From Micavibrio_A sp964539025 (GTDB lineage Bacteria > Pseudomonadota > Alphaproteobacteria > Micavibrionales > Micavibrionaceae): 64,000 nt of DNA. Shown here piece after piece: positions 16,727 through 25,204 of this stretch. The notes beneath the pieces were generated by a model. The model did not search any database, had not been told where the DNA came from, and worked only from the letters and a program-made list of their open reading frames with translations. The stretch is from positions 15,965 through 79,964 of the forward strand of contig CAZIFA010000009.1 in assembly GCA_964539025.1 (NCBI GenBank), given 5' to 3'. Made by a program: the position numbers and the translations under genes. Positions within the stretch are counted from its first letter, which is position 1; every line of letters starts with the position of its first letter.

Positions 16727-18121
16727 TTAGGGCAAAGCGGCAAGTATTTCCGCGGCAAAGGCGGAAAGCGTATCATCCCGCGCGCCCATAATCACAATCC
16801 GGTCGCCGGGCCGGACCTCCTTGAGGATAGCCGCTTTAATTTCTGGCCGTCCTGCCATCAATTCCGCTGTGCCGCCGCGCTTTTTGATATCGGCCACAAT
16901 ATCTGACGAACCGACGGAACGATCCACCGTTCCACCCGCATAATACGGCTCGACCATATAAAGCCGATCGTCTTTGGTAAGATGGTCCGCGAGGCTTTGC
17001 GCCAGTTCCGGCCCCAGCATCTTCAAAAACCCGTACCCGTGAGGCTGGAAGAAAATATGCAACCGCCCCGGAAACTGGCGCAACGTGCCGATGGTCGCCG
17101 CTATCTTGTCCGGGTTGTGCGCGAAATCATCCATAACGGTTATGCCGTTCTTCGTACCGACAATTTCCATGCGGCGCCGAATGCCTTCGAAACGGGATAA
17201 AATCTCTGCACCACGCGTAATATCGATGCCAAGCGTGAACCCCACGCCCAGAGCAGCCAGAGCATTCGATATGTTATGTTCGCCCGGCACTTTTAGACGC
17301 AGCGGCGTGATCTTTCCGTCAAACAATATCTCCGCGCTCACACCATCTGCATTATGCAGAATGTTTTCCGCCATCAGGTGCGCGAGCTGGCCATTGGCGC
17401 TGTAGGTAACAACGTCCCCTTTGAAATCCTTTGCCACCTCCAGAACCATCCGGTCCTGTGCATTGATAATCGCAATTTGCGTTTTTGCCAAAAACCCCGC
17501 GAACATCTTCTTAAGTTCTTCCATCGGCTGATGATCCAGCGTGATGTTGTGAATAATCGCAATATCAGGCTCGAACGAAGTTACCGCTTCGATCCCGTCG
17601 CTTTCATCGATCTCCGAAACGAACACATCGCTCTTGCCGACAAAGGCGGTGGAATATGGATTCTCTTTTGCGTAGTTGCGGAATATCCCGCCGTTATTCA
17701 CGGTCGGGTCCATCCCCGCCTCTTTCAACAAAAACCCGATCATGCCGGTGGTCGTCGTCTTGCCGCTGGTCCCAGATACGGCAATACGCGTTTTTCCGGC
17801 GTTGAAAAGCCTCACCAGCATGTCTGCGCGCTTCATGATCGGCACGGATTTTTCCTTCGCCGCCGCGATATCCGGAATTGTATCTTCCACCGCCTTGGAA
17901 ATAATAACGGCTGTTAGGTCTTTCGTTACGCCGGACCCATCCTGCGGATAAAGCGTAATCCCCTGTTCCGCTATCCATTTGAATTTTTCTAAGCTGCGCC
18001 CCTGATCGTACGAACGGTCCGATCCGGAAACGACATACCCCAGACCTTTTAGCAGAACTGCTAGCGGCAACATGCCGCTCCCGCCGATTCCGCAGATGAA
18101 ATAATGAGACGGGTTTTTCAC
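16727..18121 (-). CDS. Mur ligase family protein (MurC/Mpl-like)
   Basis: 464-residue ATP-dependent amide ligase. N-terminal Rossmann segment CGIGGSGMLPLA with GYVVSGSDRS, ATP-binding loop SGTSGKTTTTGM (116-127), central IIHNITLDHQ and the C-terminal DDFAHNPDKI motif identify the family. It is MurC-like in the N-terminus but lies outside a cell-wall cluster, so I favour Mpl, the recycling enzyme joining UDP-MurNAc to tripeptide; a second MurC is possible. The lipoprotein gene starts upstream and ends seven bases before it, so they are probably co-transcribed. Confidence 0.85.
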   Translation of the reverse strand: MKNPSHYFICGIGGSGMLPLAVLLKGLGYVVSGSDRSYDQGRSLEKFKWIAEQGITLYPQDGSGVTKDLTAVIISKAVEDTIPDIAAAKEKSVPIMKRADMLVRLFNAGKTRIAVSGTSGKTTTTGMIGFLLKEAGMDPTVNNGGIFRNYAKENPYSTAFVGKSDVFVSEIDESDGIEAVTSFEPDIAIIHNITLDHQPMEELKKMFAGFLAKTQIAIINAQDRMVLEVAKDFKGDVVTYSANGQLAHLMAENILHNADGVSAEILFDGKITPLRLKVPGEHNISNALAALGVGFTLGIDITRGAEILSRFEGIRRRMEIVGTKNGITVMDDFAHNPDKIAATIGTLRQFPGRLHIFFQPHGYGFLKMLGPELAQSLADHLTKDDRLYMVEPYYAGGTVDRSVGSSDIVADIKKRGGTAELMAGRPEIKAAILKEVRPGDRIVIMGARDDTLSAFAAEILAALP

Positions 18122-18127
18122 GATTGC

Positions 18128-18820
18128 CTATTTCGCTTCTTTATCGAACACACCCGGATTCGCTGACCGTGTCAGGGATTCCGCATCGCTGCCCGTCGGC
18201 ACGGCGGACTTTTTGATGGAAGTCCCGCTGGAAGATATTTCTACCGTGTCAGTGGTTTCATAACCATCTCCGGTTGAAAACGGATTGGCGCTGGACATAT
18301 CGCGTCTTTCAATGCCTCGTTTTAAGTAACTGCTGTCTGCTGGTGTCAGCGGCGTTCCTGCGGCATAGCCCTCTATCGGTTGCGTATAGGGATTTGGCGT
18401 ATCCTTATTATGATACTGGGGCATTTCATGCCCTATTGTCGGCGTACCAACAAAATCCACCGTGATGACTTCGGGATACCGGTAAAGCCCCCCCGTTAAA
18501 TGATCGTATGTGACCCCTGGAACAATACCCGTAAACACATCGCCAACCGCCCAGCCATTGCCGCCGCTTTCGACGATCATCTGTTTGCGGCGATTGCCGG
18601 GCGCATAACAATCGACCTTGATGTCATTGTTGGAACGCATGATGGTGAAGGTCTCACCCGTAGCAACTTTATACTTTACCCCGTTATCGAGCATGCATTC
18701 GGCCTCCCACGCGCCGGGCGTGAGCACCGTAACCTCTTGCGTCGCGCCCTTCACCAAGCCGCCGCAACCCGTCAGCAGGATGGCGGTTGTAACAATCAGT
18801 GTGGAATAGAACGCGCGCAT
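18128..18820 (-). CDS. Predicted lipoprotein of unknown function
   Basis: 230 residues with a lipoprotein signal peptide ending in the lipobox LTGC (Cys19), so it is probably anchored to a membrane. The mature N-terminal half (EVTVLTPGAWEAECMLDNG, then IKVDCYAPGNRRKQ) has two cysteines and resembles the PEGA-like beta domain of small bacterial lipoproteins, with glycine-rich VGDVFTGIVPG following. The C-terminal 90 residues are polar and low complexity. Directly upstream of the Mur ligase gene on the same strand, which fits an envelope role, but no function can be given. Confidence 0.72.
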   Translation of the reverse strand: MRAFYSTLIVTTAILLTGCGGLVKGATQEVTVLTPGAWEAECMLDNGVKYKVATGETFTIMRSNNDIKVDCYAPGNRRKQMIVESGGNGWAVGDVFTGIVPGVTYDHLTGGLYRYPEVITVDFVGTPTIGHEMPQYHNKDTPNPYTQPIEGYAAGTPLTPADSSYLKRGIERRDMSSANPFSTGDGYETTDTVEISSSGTSIKKSAVPTGSDAESLTRSANPGVFDKEAK

Positions 18821-18905
18821 GGCAGGACTGCCCTAAGGTAAGAATCAAAGACCCTTATAAATTACCGTAAAGCAGCCCTGTTGACAAACGATTCGCCCGC
18901 CCGTG

Positions 18906-19409
18906 CTACAGGTTATGCAATCCCATATCGATATACTCGGCCATCGCCCTGCCGAAATCTGTTTGGCGATGCGTGGCAAAGCTGTATGTGACTATGCGTA
19001 GATGGCCCGGCCTGTCCGGCACGCCTTCCCAATCATAGGTTTCGAAATAGACCTTCTCTTCATCGCCCCAGAACTTCATGGCCGTTAGTGCCGCCAGCAT
19101 TTTTTGCTGGTCGTCCTTGGTCTTGAAAGCCACAAATTCCACGGCATTTTTCTGAAACTGCGCACGCTCCGTGTTGTGATGATGAATCTTTGATGAAGCC
19201 GAAGACAACACAAAATCCGAACTGACGGTGCTTATATCCAGCGTCCTGGCATCGGAATATGTCGACTGAACCTCATGCGGCGAGCTTATATACAGTTCCG
19301 ACCTTGGAAAAACGACGAGGTATTTATACCCTTCGCCCGCAACTTGCCCCGCCACGTCTACAAAGATTGCTGTCAGATTGCTTACGATTTTACCCGGAGA
19401 AATACTCAT
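18906..19409 (-). CDS. Hypothetical protein
   Basis: 167 residues, no signal peptide or membrane segment. The sequence alternates predicted strands and helices (YKYLVVFPRSELYISS, VEFVAFKTKDDQQKMLAAL, HLRIVTYSFATHRQTD). No family recognised. The ATG giving MSISPGKIVSNLTAI has an AAAGGAA ribosome-binding site and avoids the overlap with clpB that a longer frame would cause. It starts 77 bases downstream of the clpB stop on the same strand, so it may be read through from clpB. Confidence 0.6.
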   Translation of the reverse strand: MSISPGKIVSNLTAIFVDVAGQVAGEGYKYLVVFPRSELYISSPHEVQSTYSDARTLDISTVSSDFVLSSASSKIHHHNTERAQFQKNAVEFVAFKTKDDQQKMLAALTAMKFWGDEEKVYFETYDWEGVPDRPGHLRIVTYSFATHRQTDFGRAMAEYIDMGLHNL

Positions 19410-19485
19410 GACATTTTTCCTTTCATTGCCATTTATTGATCGAGGCAATGATAGGAGCGTTAAAAATTCCGGTCTGTGATCTGGA

Positions 19486-22095
19486 TCACGCGGCGGCTTT
19501 AGCCTTTGCACCGGGCGGAACGATTGTAAAGGTTAACGCATCGTCCTTCACGCCGACATGAACGCGCGCGCCGTCCTCAACTTTGCCTTCGAGGATCAGT
19601 TCGGCCAATTTGTTCTGCAATTCCACCTGAATCACGCGTTTTAAAGGACGCGCGCCATAGGCAGGATCATACCCTTTATCGGCCAGCCATTTTTTGGCGG
19701 ATGCGTCGATATCCAGCGTGATATGACGTCCGGCGAGCAGCTTGTGCAGATAGCCGAGTTGGATATCCACGATGCCCGTCATCTGTTCGCGGCCCAGACG
19801 CTGGAACAATAAAATCTCATCAAGGCGGTTGAGGAATTCCGGGCGGAACGCTTTACGCACCACATCCATCACTTCCTCGCGCACATCATCCACTTTTAAG
19901 TTTTCCGGCATGTTCACGAGGAATTCCGCACCCAGATTCGATGTCATGATCAAAACCGTATTGGTGAAATCCACCGTGCGGCCCTGCCCGTCTGTCAGGC
20001 GACCGTCATCGAGAACCTGAAGCAGAATGTTGAACACATCGGGGTGCGCCTTTTCGACCTCGTCGAACAGCACGACTTGATACGGGCGACGGCGAACCGC
20101 TTCGGTCAACGCGCCGCCTTCTTCGTATCCGACATATCCGGGAGGCGCGCCAATCAAGCGCGCAACCGAATGTTTCTCCATGTACTCGGACATATCCATG
20201 CGCACCATCGCAGTATCATCGTCGAACATGAATTCGGCCAAAGCTTTCGTGAGCTCTGTTTTCCCGACACCGGTTGGCCCAAGGAACAAAAACGATCCGA
20301 TAGGGCGGTTGGGCGATTGTAACCCGGCGCGGGATCTGCGAACGGCATTGGCCACGGCCTTGACGGCGGGATCTTGCCCCACCACGCGTTGCTTGAGCTT
20401 GTCTTCCATCTGAAGCAGTTTTTCGCGTTCACCCTCCAGCATCTTATCCACAGGGATACCCGTCCACTTACTCACAACAGCGGCAATGTCGCTATCGGTG
20501 ACTTCTTCGTTGATCATGCTCGCGCCGGAAACTTTGGCCGCTGCGGCGAGGCGAAGTTCAAGTTCAGGAATTTTGGCGTATTTCAATTCTGACGCTTTGC
20601 CCCAGTCCGAATTGCGTTCCGCCTGATCGAGTTCGATCCGGGCACGGTCCAACTCCTCGGTCACCTTCTGGGCGGAGTTCAGTTTTTCTTTTTCAGAATT
20701 CCATTGCGCGGTCAGGTCGGCGGATTTCTTCTCCAGCTCCTTGAGTTCGGTATCGAGTTTCCCTAAACGGTCTTTGGACGCCTGATCATGTTCTTTCGAT
20801 AACGCCTCGCGCTCGATTTTCAACTGCACGATCCGGCGGTCGAGTTCGTCGATCTCTTCGGGTTTGGAATCCACCTGCATCCGAAGACGCGAAGACGCCT
20901 CGTCAATCAAGTCGATGGCCTTATCGGGCAGGAAACGGTCGGTGATATAGCGGTTCGACATGGTCGCGGCGGAAACGATAGCGGCATCGGTGATACGTAC
21001 ACCATGATGCGCTTCGTATTTTTCTTTGAGTCCCCGCAGGATAGAGATCGTATCTTCAACCGTTGGTTCAGGAATGAACACAGGCTGAAAACGTCTCGCC
21101 AACGCAGCATCCTTTTCAATGTGTTTGCGATATTCTTCCAACGTCGTCGCGCCGACCATGTGGAGCTCGCCACGCGCCAGCGCGGGCTTCAACATATTGC
21201 CCGCATCCATCGATCCTTCGGCTTTTCCAGCACCTACCAACGTATGCAGCTCGTCGAGGAAAAGGACGATCTGTCCCTCCGTCGCCTTGATTTCATCAAG
21301 TACGGCCTTGAGGCGCTCTTCAAACTCACCGCGGAATTTCGCGCCCGCGACCATCGAACCAAGATCGAGCGACATAAGCGTTTTATTCTTAAGCGATTCA
21401 GGAACATCGCCATGGATGATGCGCAGCGCCAGACCTTCGATAATCGCGGTCTTCCCGACGCCGGGTTCGCCGATCAGCACCGGATTGTTTTTCGTACGGC
21501 GCGACAAAATCTGAATCGTACGACGGATCTCTTCATCGCGGCCTATGATGGGGTCTAATTTGCCGTCCCGCGCATCCTTGGTCAGATCGCGCGCATATTT
21601 GGATAGAGCCTCGAATTGATCTTCGGCGGTGGCGCTATCGGCCGTACGCCCTTTTCGCATCGTGTTTATGGCCTGATTGACGGCGATCGCATTCAACCCG
21701 GAATCCGCGATGATCTCGCCGATGCTAGACGTTGCACGCGCCGTGATCATGGATTGGAATATACGCTCAACCGTGACGTACTTGTCACCCGCTTTTTCCG
21801 CTATACTCAATGCGTTATCAAGTATCTTTGCCAGATCGGTTGAAATACGCAACCCGCCTGCGCCAGAACCGCTTACCTGCGGCAATTTGGCCAGCGCGGC
21901 TTCGGTCGCCTTCTTCATTTTGGCGGCATTTCCACCCGCAGCCTGTACGAGACGATCCGTCAGCGCATCTTCATCTTCCAGCATCACTTTGAGCAGGTGC
22001 TCCGGCTCAAGCGATTGGTGCCCGGAACGCATGGCCAGCGTCTGAGCCTTTTGCAATACGGATTTAGATTTTTCTGTAAACTTGTCGAATTCCAT
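19486..22095 (-). CDS. clpB: ATP-dependent disaggregase ClpB
   Basis: Hexameric AAA+ chaperone that resolubilises aggregated proteins with DnaK. At 869 residues it has the full architecture: Clp N-domain (FDKFTEKSKSVLQKAQ), first ATPase module with Walker A GEPGVGKT (about 205) and LDELHTLVGAG, the long coiled middle domain (about 405-530) that distinguishes ClpB from ClpA/C, second ATPase module with GPTGVGKTELTKALAE, the pore motif GYVGYEEGG, and the D2-small domain. Its position after a DUF4167 gene and prmC is typical of alphaproteobacteria. A heat-shock-like promoter may lie upstream. Confidence 0.98.
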   Translation of the reverse strand: MEFDKFTEKSKSVLQKAQTLAMRSGHQSLEPEHLLKVMLEDEDALTDRLVQAAGGNAAKMKKATEAALAKLPQVSGSGAGGLRISTDLAKILDNALSIAEKAGDKYVTVERIFQSMITARATSSIGEIIADSGLNAIAVNQAINTMRKGRTADSATAEDQFEALSKYARDLTKDARDGKLDPIIGRDEEIRRTIQILSRRTKNNPVLIGEPGVGKTAIIEGLALRIIHGDVPESLKNKTLMSLDLGSMVAGAKFRGEFEERLKAVLDEIKATEGQIVLFLDELHTLVGAGKAEGSMDAGNMLKPALARGELHMVGATTLEEYRKHIEKDAALARRFQPVFIPEPTVEDTISILRGLKEKYEAHHGVRITDAAIVSAATMSNRYITDRFLPDKAIDLIDEASSRLRMQVDSKPEEIDELDRRIVQLKIEREALSKEHDQASKDRLGKLDTELKELEKKSADLTAQWNSEKEKLNSAQKVTEELDRARIELDQAERNSDWGKASELKYAKIPELELRLAAAAKVSGASMINEEVTDSDIAAVVSKWTGIPVDKMLEGEREKLLQMEDKLKQRVVGQDPAVKAVANAVRRSRAGLQSPNRPIGSFLFLGPTGVGKTELTKALAEFMFDDDTAMVRMDMSEYMEKHSVARLIGAPPGYVGYEEGGALTEAVRRRPYQVVLFDEVEKAHPDVFNILLQVLDDGRLTDGQGRTVDFTNTVLIMTSNLGAEFLVNMPENLKVDDVREEVMDVVRKAFRPEFLNRLDEILLFQRLGREQMTGIVDIQLGYLHKLLAGRHITLDIDASAKKWLADKGYDPAYGARPLKRVIQVELQNKLAELILEGKVEDGARVHVGVKDDALTFTIVPPGAKAKAAA

Positions 22096-22175
22096 GCAGA
22101 TCCTCTTAAAAGCAATCCATTGTGACAGGGCAATCCGCCTTCATCAAGCACGGTCCCCTTTATACTACCTTCCAA

Positions 22176-22206
22176 ATATCTAAGATATCACCAACATAAA
22201 TCAAGG
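22176..22206 (-). promoter_or_regulatory. Possible heat-shock-type promoter of clpB
   Basis: On the minus strand CCTTGAT (22200-22206) is followed after about 15 bases by CTTAGATAT (22176-22184), about 80 bp before the clpB ATG. This resembles the CTTG ... CYTAT spacing of alphaproteobacterial RpoH promoters. The -10 match is imperfect. Confidence 0.35.
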
Positions 22207-22262
22207 GCTTAGAGACCTTGCAGAATACATGCCATTGTATTCATAGTGGCAATAGGACACAG

Positions 22263-22291
22263 AAAAAGCGGGCCATTCTGACCCGCTTTTT
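22263..22291 (-). terminator. Strong intrinsic terminator after the DUF4167 gene
   Basis: A 10-bp arm AAAAAGCGGG pairs with CCCGCTTTTT around a nine-base loop. Read on the minus strand it sits about 40 bp after the DUF4167 stop and separates that transcript from clpB. The symmetric A and T tracts would allow it to work in both directions. Confidence 0.85.
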
Positions 22292-22330
22292 GCAAATTAT
22301 TACAAAGTGTTACCGCTCGTACTTAAAGTA

Positions 22331-22777
22331 TTAGGCTGACTCGAGCATTTCCTGCGCCTGATAGGCAGGAGCACGTACATCGCCATTATCCGTTGGTTTA
22401 ATATCGCCACCCAAAATGCTGATCGGCAAGGCTAAATCATCGGCAGGCTGTTGCGCTTCCTGAGGCTGGTAACCCGGAGTACGCTGCATATGTTGAAATT
22501 CTTCATTCCAGCTATTGATGATGCGCTGATAATGTTCGGCGTGTTGCAGATAACTTTCGGCCAGAACGATGTCACCGACCGATGTAGCGTCTTTCGCAAG
22601 GGTAAGGTATTTTTCGCAAACCTGATGCGCCGTCCCGCGAATTCGTACGTCCGGGCCGTTGCTATCATAGATTTGGTTACGATTGTTAGAGGGCCGTCTT
22701 TGGCCGTTGTTATGACCACCACCGTTATTGTGGCCCCGGTTGTTCCGTGAGCGTCTATTGGGTGTTCCATGTCTCAT
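22331..22777 (-). CDS. DUF4167 domain protein
   Basis: 148 residues. A basic, Asn/Arg/Gly-rich N-terminus (RRSRNNRGHNNGGGHNNG) is followed by the conserved DUF4167 block GPDVRIRGTAHQVCEKYLTL, with LAESYLQHAEHYQRIINSW at about 45-90, and a disordered acidic tail. The family is essentially alphaproteobacterial and almost always lies between prmC and clpB, as here. Biochemical role is unknown; the basic low-complexity start suggests nucleic acid binding. Confidence 0.9.
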   Translation of the reverse strand: MRHGTPNRRSRNNRGHNNGGGHNNGQRRPSNNRNQIYDSNGPDVRIRGTAHQVCEKYLTLAKDATSVGDIVLAESYLQHAEHYQRIINSWNEEFQHMQRTPGYQPQEAQQPADDLALPISILGGDIKPTDNGDVRAPAYQAQEMLESA

Positions 22778-22798
22778 TGTGTATTCCCTTAACTTCTT

Positions 22799-23029
22799 CT
22801 ATTTCCCGAATTTTTTCTTCTTATCAACAGAATCATACACAAGTACAACCATACCTGATTTGGGCACAGGTTGTATAGCGAAAGGCGATCTATTTTCAAA
22901 AGGCTGTCTTTTCATATTCCGGGGACCCGGCTCATCGACCGACAGCGACTGTCTTGAGTAAAATGACCATACGCCACGGTTTCGATTCTGATCAATGGGG
23001 GCTTTAAAGTTATTTTCACTTTTCCCCAC
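22799..23029 (-). CDS. Doubtful small ORF between prmC and the DUF4167 gene
   Basis: An open frame of 76 residues from a GTG that overlaps the end of prmC, ending AIQPVPKSGMVVLVYDSVDKK. It could equally start at an internal ATG giving 38 residues. No family, no convincing ribosome-binding site. It is listed because it fills the otherwise gene-free gap and its C-terminal end looks protein-like; it may be non-coding. Confidence 0.22.
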   Translation of the reverse strand: MGKSENNFKAPIDQNRNRGVWSFYSRQSLSVDEPGPRNMKRQPFENRSPFAIQPVPKSGMVVLVYDSVDKKKKFGK

Positions 23030-23861
23030 AGGTGATCTCAACCACCCTCAGAACCCCTGCCATATCGCGGTATGATTCTCGTGGAGTCATATTAGATTCG
23101 CCCACGAGTCGTGACAAGGCCTCTTCTTGCCCTTTGCCGATTTCGAATAGTGCACGCCCGCCACACACCAAATGATTTTTGATCTTCATCAGAATATTTT
23201 TATACGCCTCAAGCCCCGAGTCTCCCCCGCTCAGCGCCAGCCTTGGATCGTGATTCCGCACCTCTACAGCCAGGGATTCGATATCGGATTCGGGGATATA
23301 GGGCGGATTCGAGACGATCAGATCGAACGATTCATCGGCACTCAACGGATCAAACCACGAGCCGCAGCGAAATTCCGCCCGGGATTCGACGCCGTGATGG
23401 ATAGCGTTTTCACGTGAAATGGCAACCGCGCCCGGATTTATGTCTACCCCTACGCCGGTGGCGTTCGGCAATTCGGCCAAAAGGGTGATCAGAATGCAGC
23501 CCGTCCCGGTGCCTAGGTCGAGGATACGCAGCGCCGGTTTTTTCAACGCGGCGTCGATAAGCGTTTCGGTGTCCGGTCTTGGATCCAGAGTATCGGGCGA
23601 AAGGCGGAACATCCGGCCATAGAATTCACGCCCCCCCAGTATGCGCGAAACAGGCTCCCCCGCCACCCGGCGATCCACGAATTTCTCAATGGTTTCAATC
23701 TGTTGCACCGATAGGGGGGTCTGGCCCATCGTGATAAGGTCGGAATCGGAGAAATTACCCCCCTGCCGCACCAAAATCCGCGCATCCAGCACCGGATTTT
23801 CGATGCGGCCAGCCTCTAATTTCTGGCGCATCCTGCGCTGTATTTCGTCCAAAGTTTCCAT
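23016..23861 (-). CDS. prmC: Peptide chain release factor N5-glutamine methyltransferase
   Basis: Methylates the GGQ glutamine of release factors RF1/RF2. 281 residues: helical N-terminal RF-binding domain (ETLDEIQRRMRQKL), the link region SRILGGREFYG, then a class I SAM fold with LDLGTGTGCILITLL and the catalytic NPPY in SNPPYIPESD. The frame runs 88 codons further upstream, but that stretch includes palindromic repeat sequence and lacks homology, so the ATG at METLDEIQ was chosen. prfA, its substrate gene, is normally adjacent but is here about 4 kb upstream, separated by an inserted cassette. Confidence 0.95.
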   Translation of the reverse strand: METLDEIQRRMRQKLEAGRIENPVLDARILVRQGGNFSDSDLITMGQTPLSVQQIETIEKFVDRRVAGEPVSRILGGREFYGRMFRLSPDTLDPRPDTETLIDAALKKPALRILDLGTGTGCILITLLAELPNATGVGVDINPGAVAISRENAIHHGVESRAEFRCGSWFDPLSADESFDLIVSNPPYIPESDIESLAVEVRNHDPRLALSGGDSGLEAYKNILMKIKNHLVCGGRALFEIGKGQEEALSRLVGESNMTPRESYRDMAGVLRVVEITCGEK

Positions 23862-23960
23862 GCGAAGTTCTAGCCTTTTGTACGAAATTCTGTCTAGTTC
23901 GTTCCGCGCCTTTTGAAAACAAAACGCGGCCATTGTTTTTCGTAATATGGTTTTTAAAGG

Positions 23961-24017
23961 GCGCAGCGAAGCTGCGCACGTTTTTGTGGACTGGACCCCC
24001 GCCTTCGCGGGGGTGAC
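23961..24017. repeat. Hairpin plus type C palindrome upstream of prmC
   Basis: GCGCAGCGAAGCTGCGC (23961-23977) is followed by ACGTTTTT, then by CCCCCGCCTTCGCGGGGGTGACA (23995-24017), one half of a type C element ending in TGACA. The cluster marks the left boundary of the cassette inserted between prmC and prfA. Confidence 0.65.
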
Positions 24018-24118
24018 AGGGGTAGAAGTAAGGTTGGGGCTTGGCGGCGGGAAAGGGCATCTATAGATCATAGGACAAAATTCCTGTTTTGGCCAGAAAA
24101 ATCGCCCACCTCGCCACA

Positions 24119-24127
24119 TTGACATAA
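24119..24127 (+). promoter_or_regulatory. TTGACATAA promoter-like motif
   Basis: Exact TTGACATAA, about 60 bp before the start of the orphan gene at 24180. A TAGGTC at 17-bp spacing is the best -10 candidate and is weak. The same nonamer precedes several other orphan genes in this window. Confidence 0.45.
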
Positions 24128-24179
24128 CTTAGATATGCTGATAGGTCTGCTTTATAACAAGCCTGCAAGAGTAAATATA

Positions 24180-24992
24180 ATGAGTTCCCCCACCCCCCTC
24201 GCTGCAACCGCATGGCCCAAAAGATGGACAAATTTTCTTATGGGCGGGGATCATAAGAAGCGCGATTTTGTTTATTTCCTGATCAGCTCCGCGCGAGGTA
24301 ACGAAGAGTGGATTAGTACGATTGCCAAGAACGTTATAGGCACGTTGCCACACATCGCCCTGCAAAACGGTGAGAATGCTGCTCTCGGCATAATAGAAAC
24401 CCTGATGGCCAACATTCGGCACGAGCGTACCAGAGACAAGGCCGTCGCCGATATTGCATACACATTTAGTAAGGTAACCGGTGCAGAGAGAAGCAGACTG
24501 CAACTTACCCTCTTTTCTATAACGGGCATTTTGAGAGAGGATATTTTTAAATCCATTCCCGTTATCGTTGGCCGCTCCCCTGACGCCGCATATGACATGC
24601 TAAAACTCATTTTTGACCGCAACACGGCCGATGGCCCGATTTTAGCCACCAATTTCGCCAAAACCGCTCGTGTAACAAGTCCCTGCTATATGCACGCTTA
24701 TATGAGTTGGTTTATTCCCGTGCGCTGCGGCAACACAACCGCAATCATGCACACACAACAATGGTGCGATCCGAATAAGGATCTGCCCAGAGATATGGAA
24801 GCCTGGAGGCTCCTCAAGCGCATCAAAGGCGATTGGAACAATATCAACCCAACCGGCAGGGCACATTACATGGATGTCAAAAGACATTACAGCAACATCG
24901 AAGCCGTTCTTCTTGGCAGGAAAACACCCGAAGAAGGCGCACGCGCGATTCAAAAGAAAACCGGCGCGGATTATAGAGCGTTGGTGATTTAA
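24180..24992 (+). CDS. Orphan protein in the prmC-prfA cassette
   Basis: 270 residues, soluble, mostly predicted helical: HKKRDFVYFLISSARGNEEW, then NAALGIIETLMANIRHERTRD and a cysteine-containing middle (SPCYMHAYMSWFIPVRCGN). No family recognised. It ends IQKKTGADYRALVI; a very similar ending (DGAEYKALEI) occurs in frame after the stop of the next gene. An ATG 15 codons upstream exists but would fall within the predicted promoter, so the ATG giving MSSPTPLAATAW was preferred. Its neighbours are other orphans, suggesting acquired DNA. Confidence 0.6.
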   Translation: MSSPTPLAATAWPKRWTNFLMGGDHKKRDFVYFLISSARGNEEWISTIAKNVIGTLPHIALQNGENAALGIIETLMANIRHERTRDKAVADIAYTFSKVTGAERSRLQLTLFSITGILREDIFKSIPVIVGRSPDAAYDMLKLIFDRNTADGPILATNFAKTARVTSPCYMHAYMSWFIPVRCGNTTAIMHTQQWCDPNKDLPRDMEAWRLLKRIKGDWNNINPTGRAHYMDVKRHYSNIEAVLLGRKTPEEGARAIQKKTGADYRALVI

Positions 24993-25067
24993 AATATTCC
25001 CGGAGGAAAACCTCCCCCATAGGGAGAAGAAGCATCTAGATTCTTTTTCACCACGAAGCACCAAATA

Positions 25068-25076
25068 TTGACATAA
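25068..25076 (+). promoter_or_regulatory. TTGACATAA motif, distal copy
   Basis: First of two copies of the nonamer upstream of the helical-repeat gene; the second begins 55 bp further on. No good -10 hexamer follows at 16-18 bp, so it may be an operator-like copy rather than a promoter. Confidence 0.35.
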
Positions 25077-25122
25077 TGCATGCAACTTTAACAAGGCTTC
25101 GGATAACCATCAGAACGTTTTG

Positions 25123-25151
25123 TTGACATAACCATCTATCAAGATTAGATA
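25123..25151 (+). promoter_or_regulatory. Predicted promoter of the helical-repeat gene
   Basis: TTGACA is followed after 17 bp by TAGATA, about 55 bp before the ATG at 25205. The -35 is part of the recurring TTGACATAA motif. Confidence 0.55.
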
Positions 25152-25204
25152 GAAACAACCGCTGAAATAAACAAATCCAAGAGTATGTCTGAGAAAGAAA
25201 AATT

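Noticed and set aside
23862..24125. An 88-residue N-terminal extension of PrmC
   Set aside because: It is translated from palindromic repeat sequence and has no resemblance to PrmC, whose family start matches METLDEIQ.
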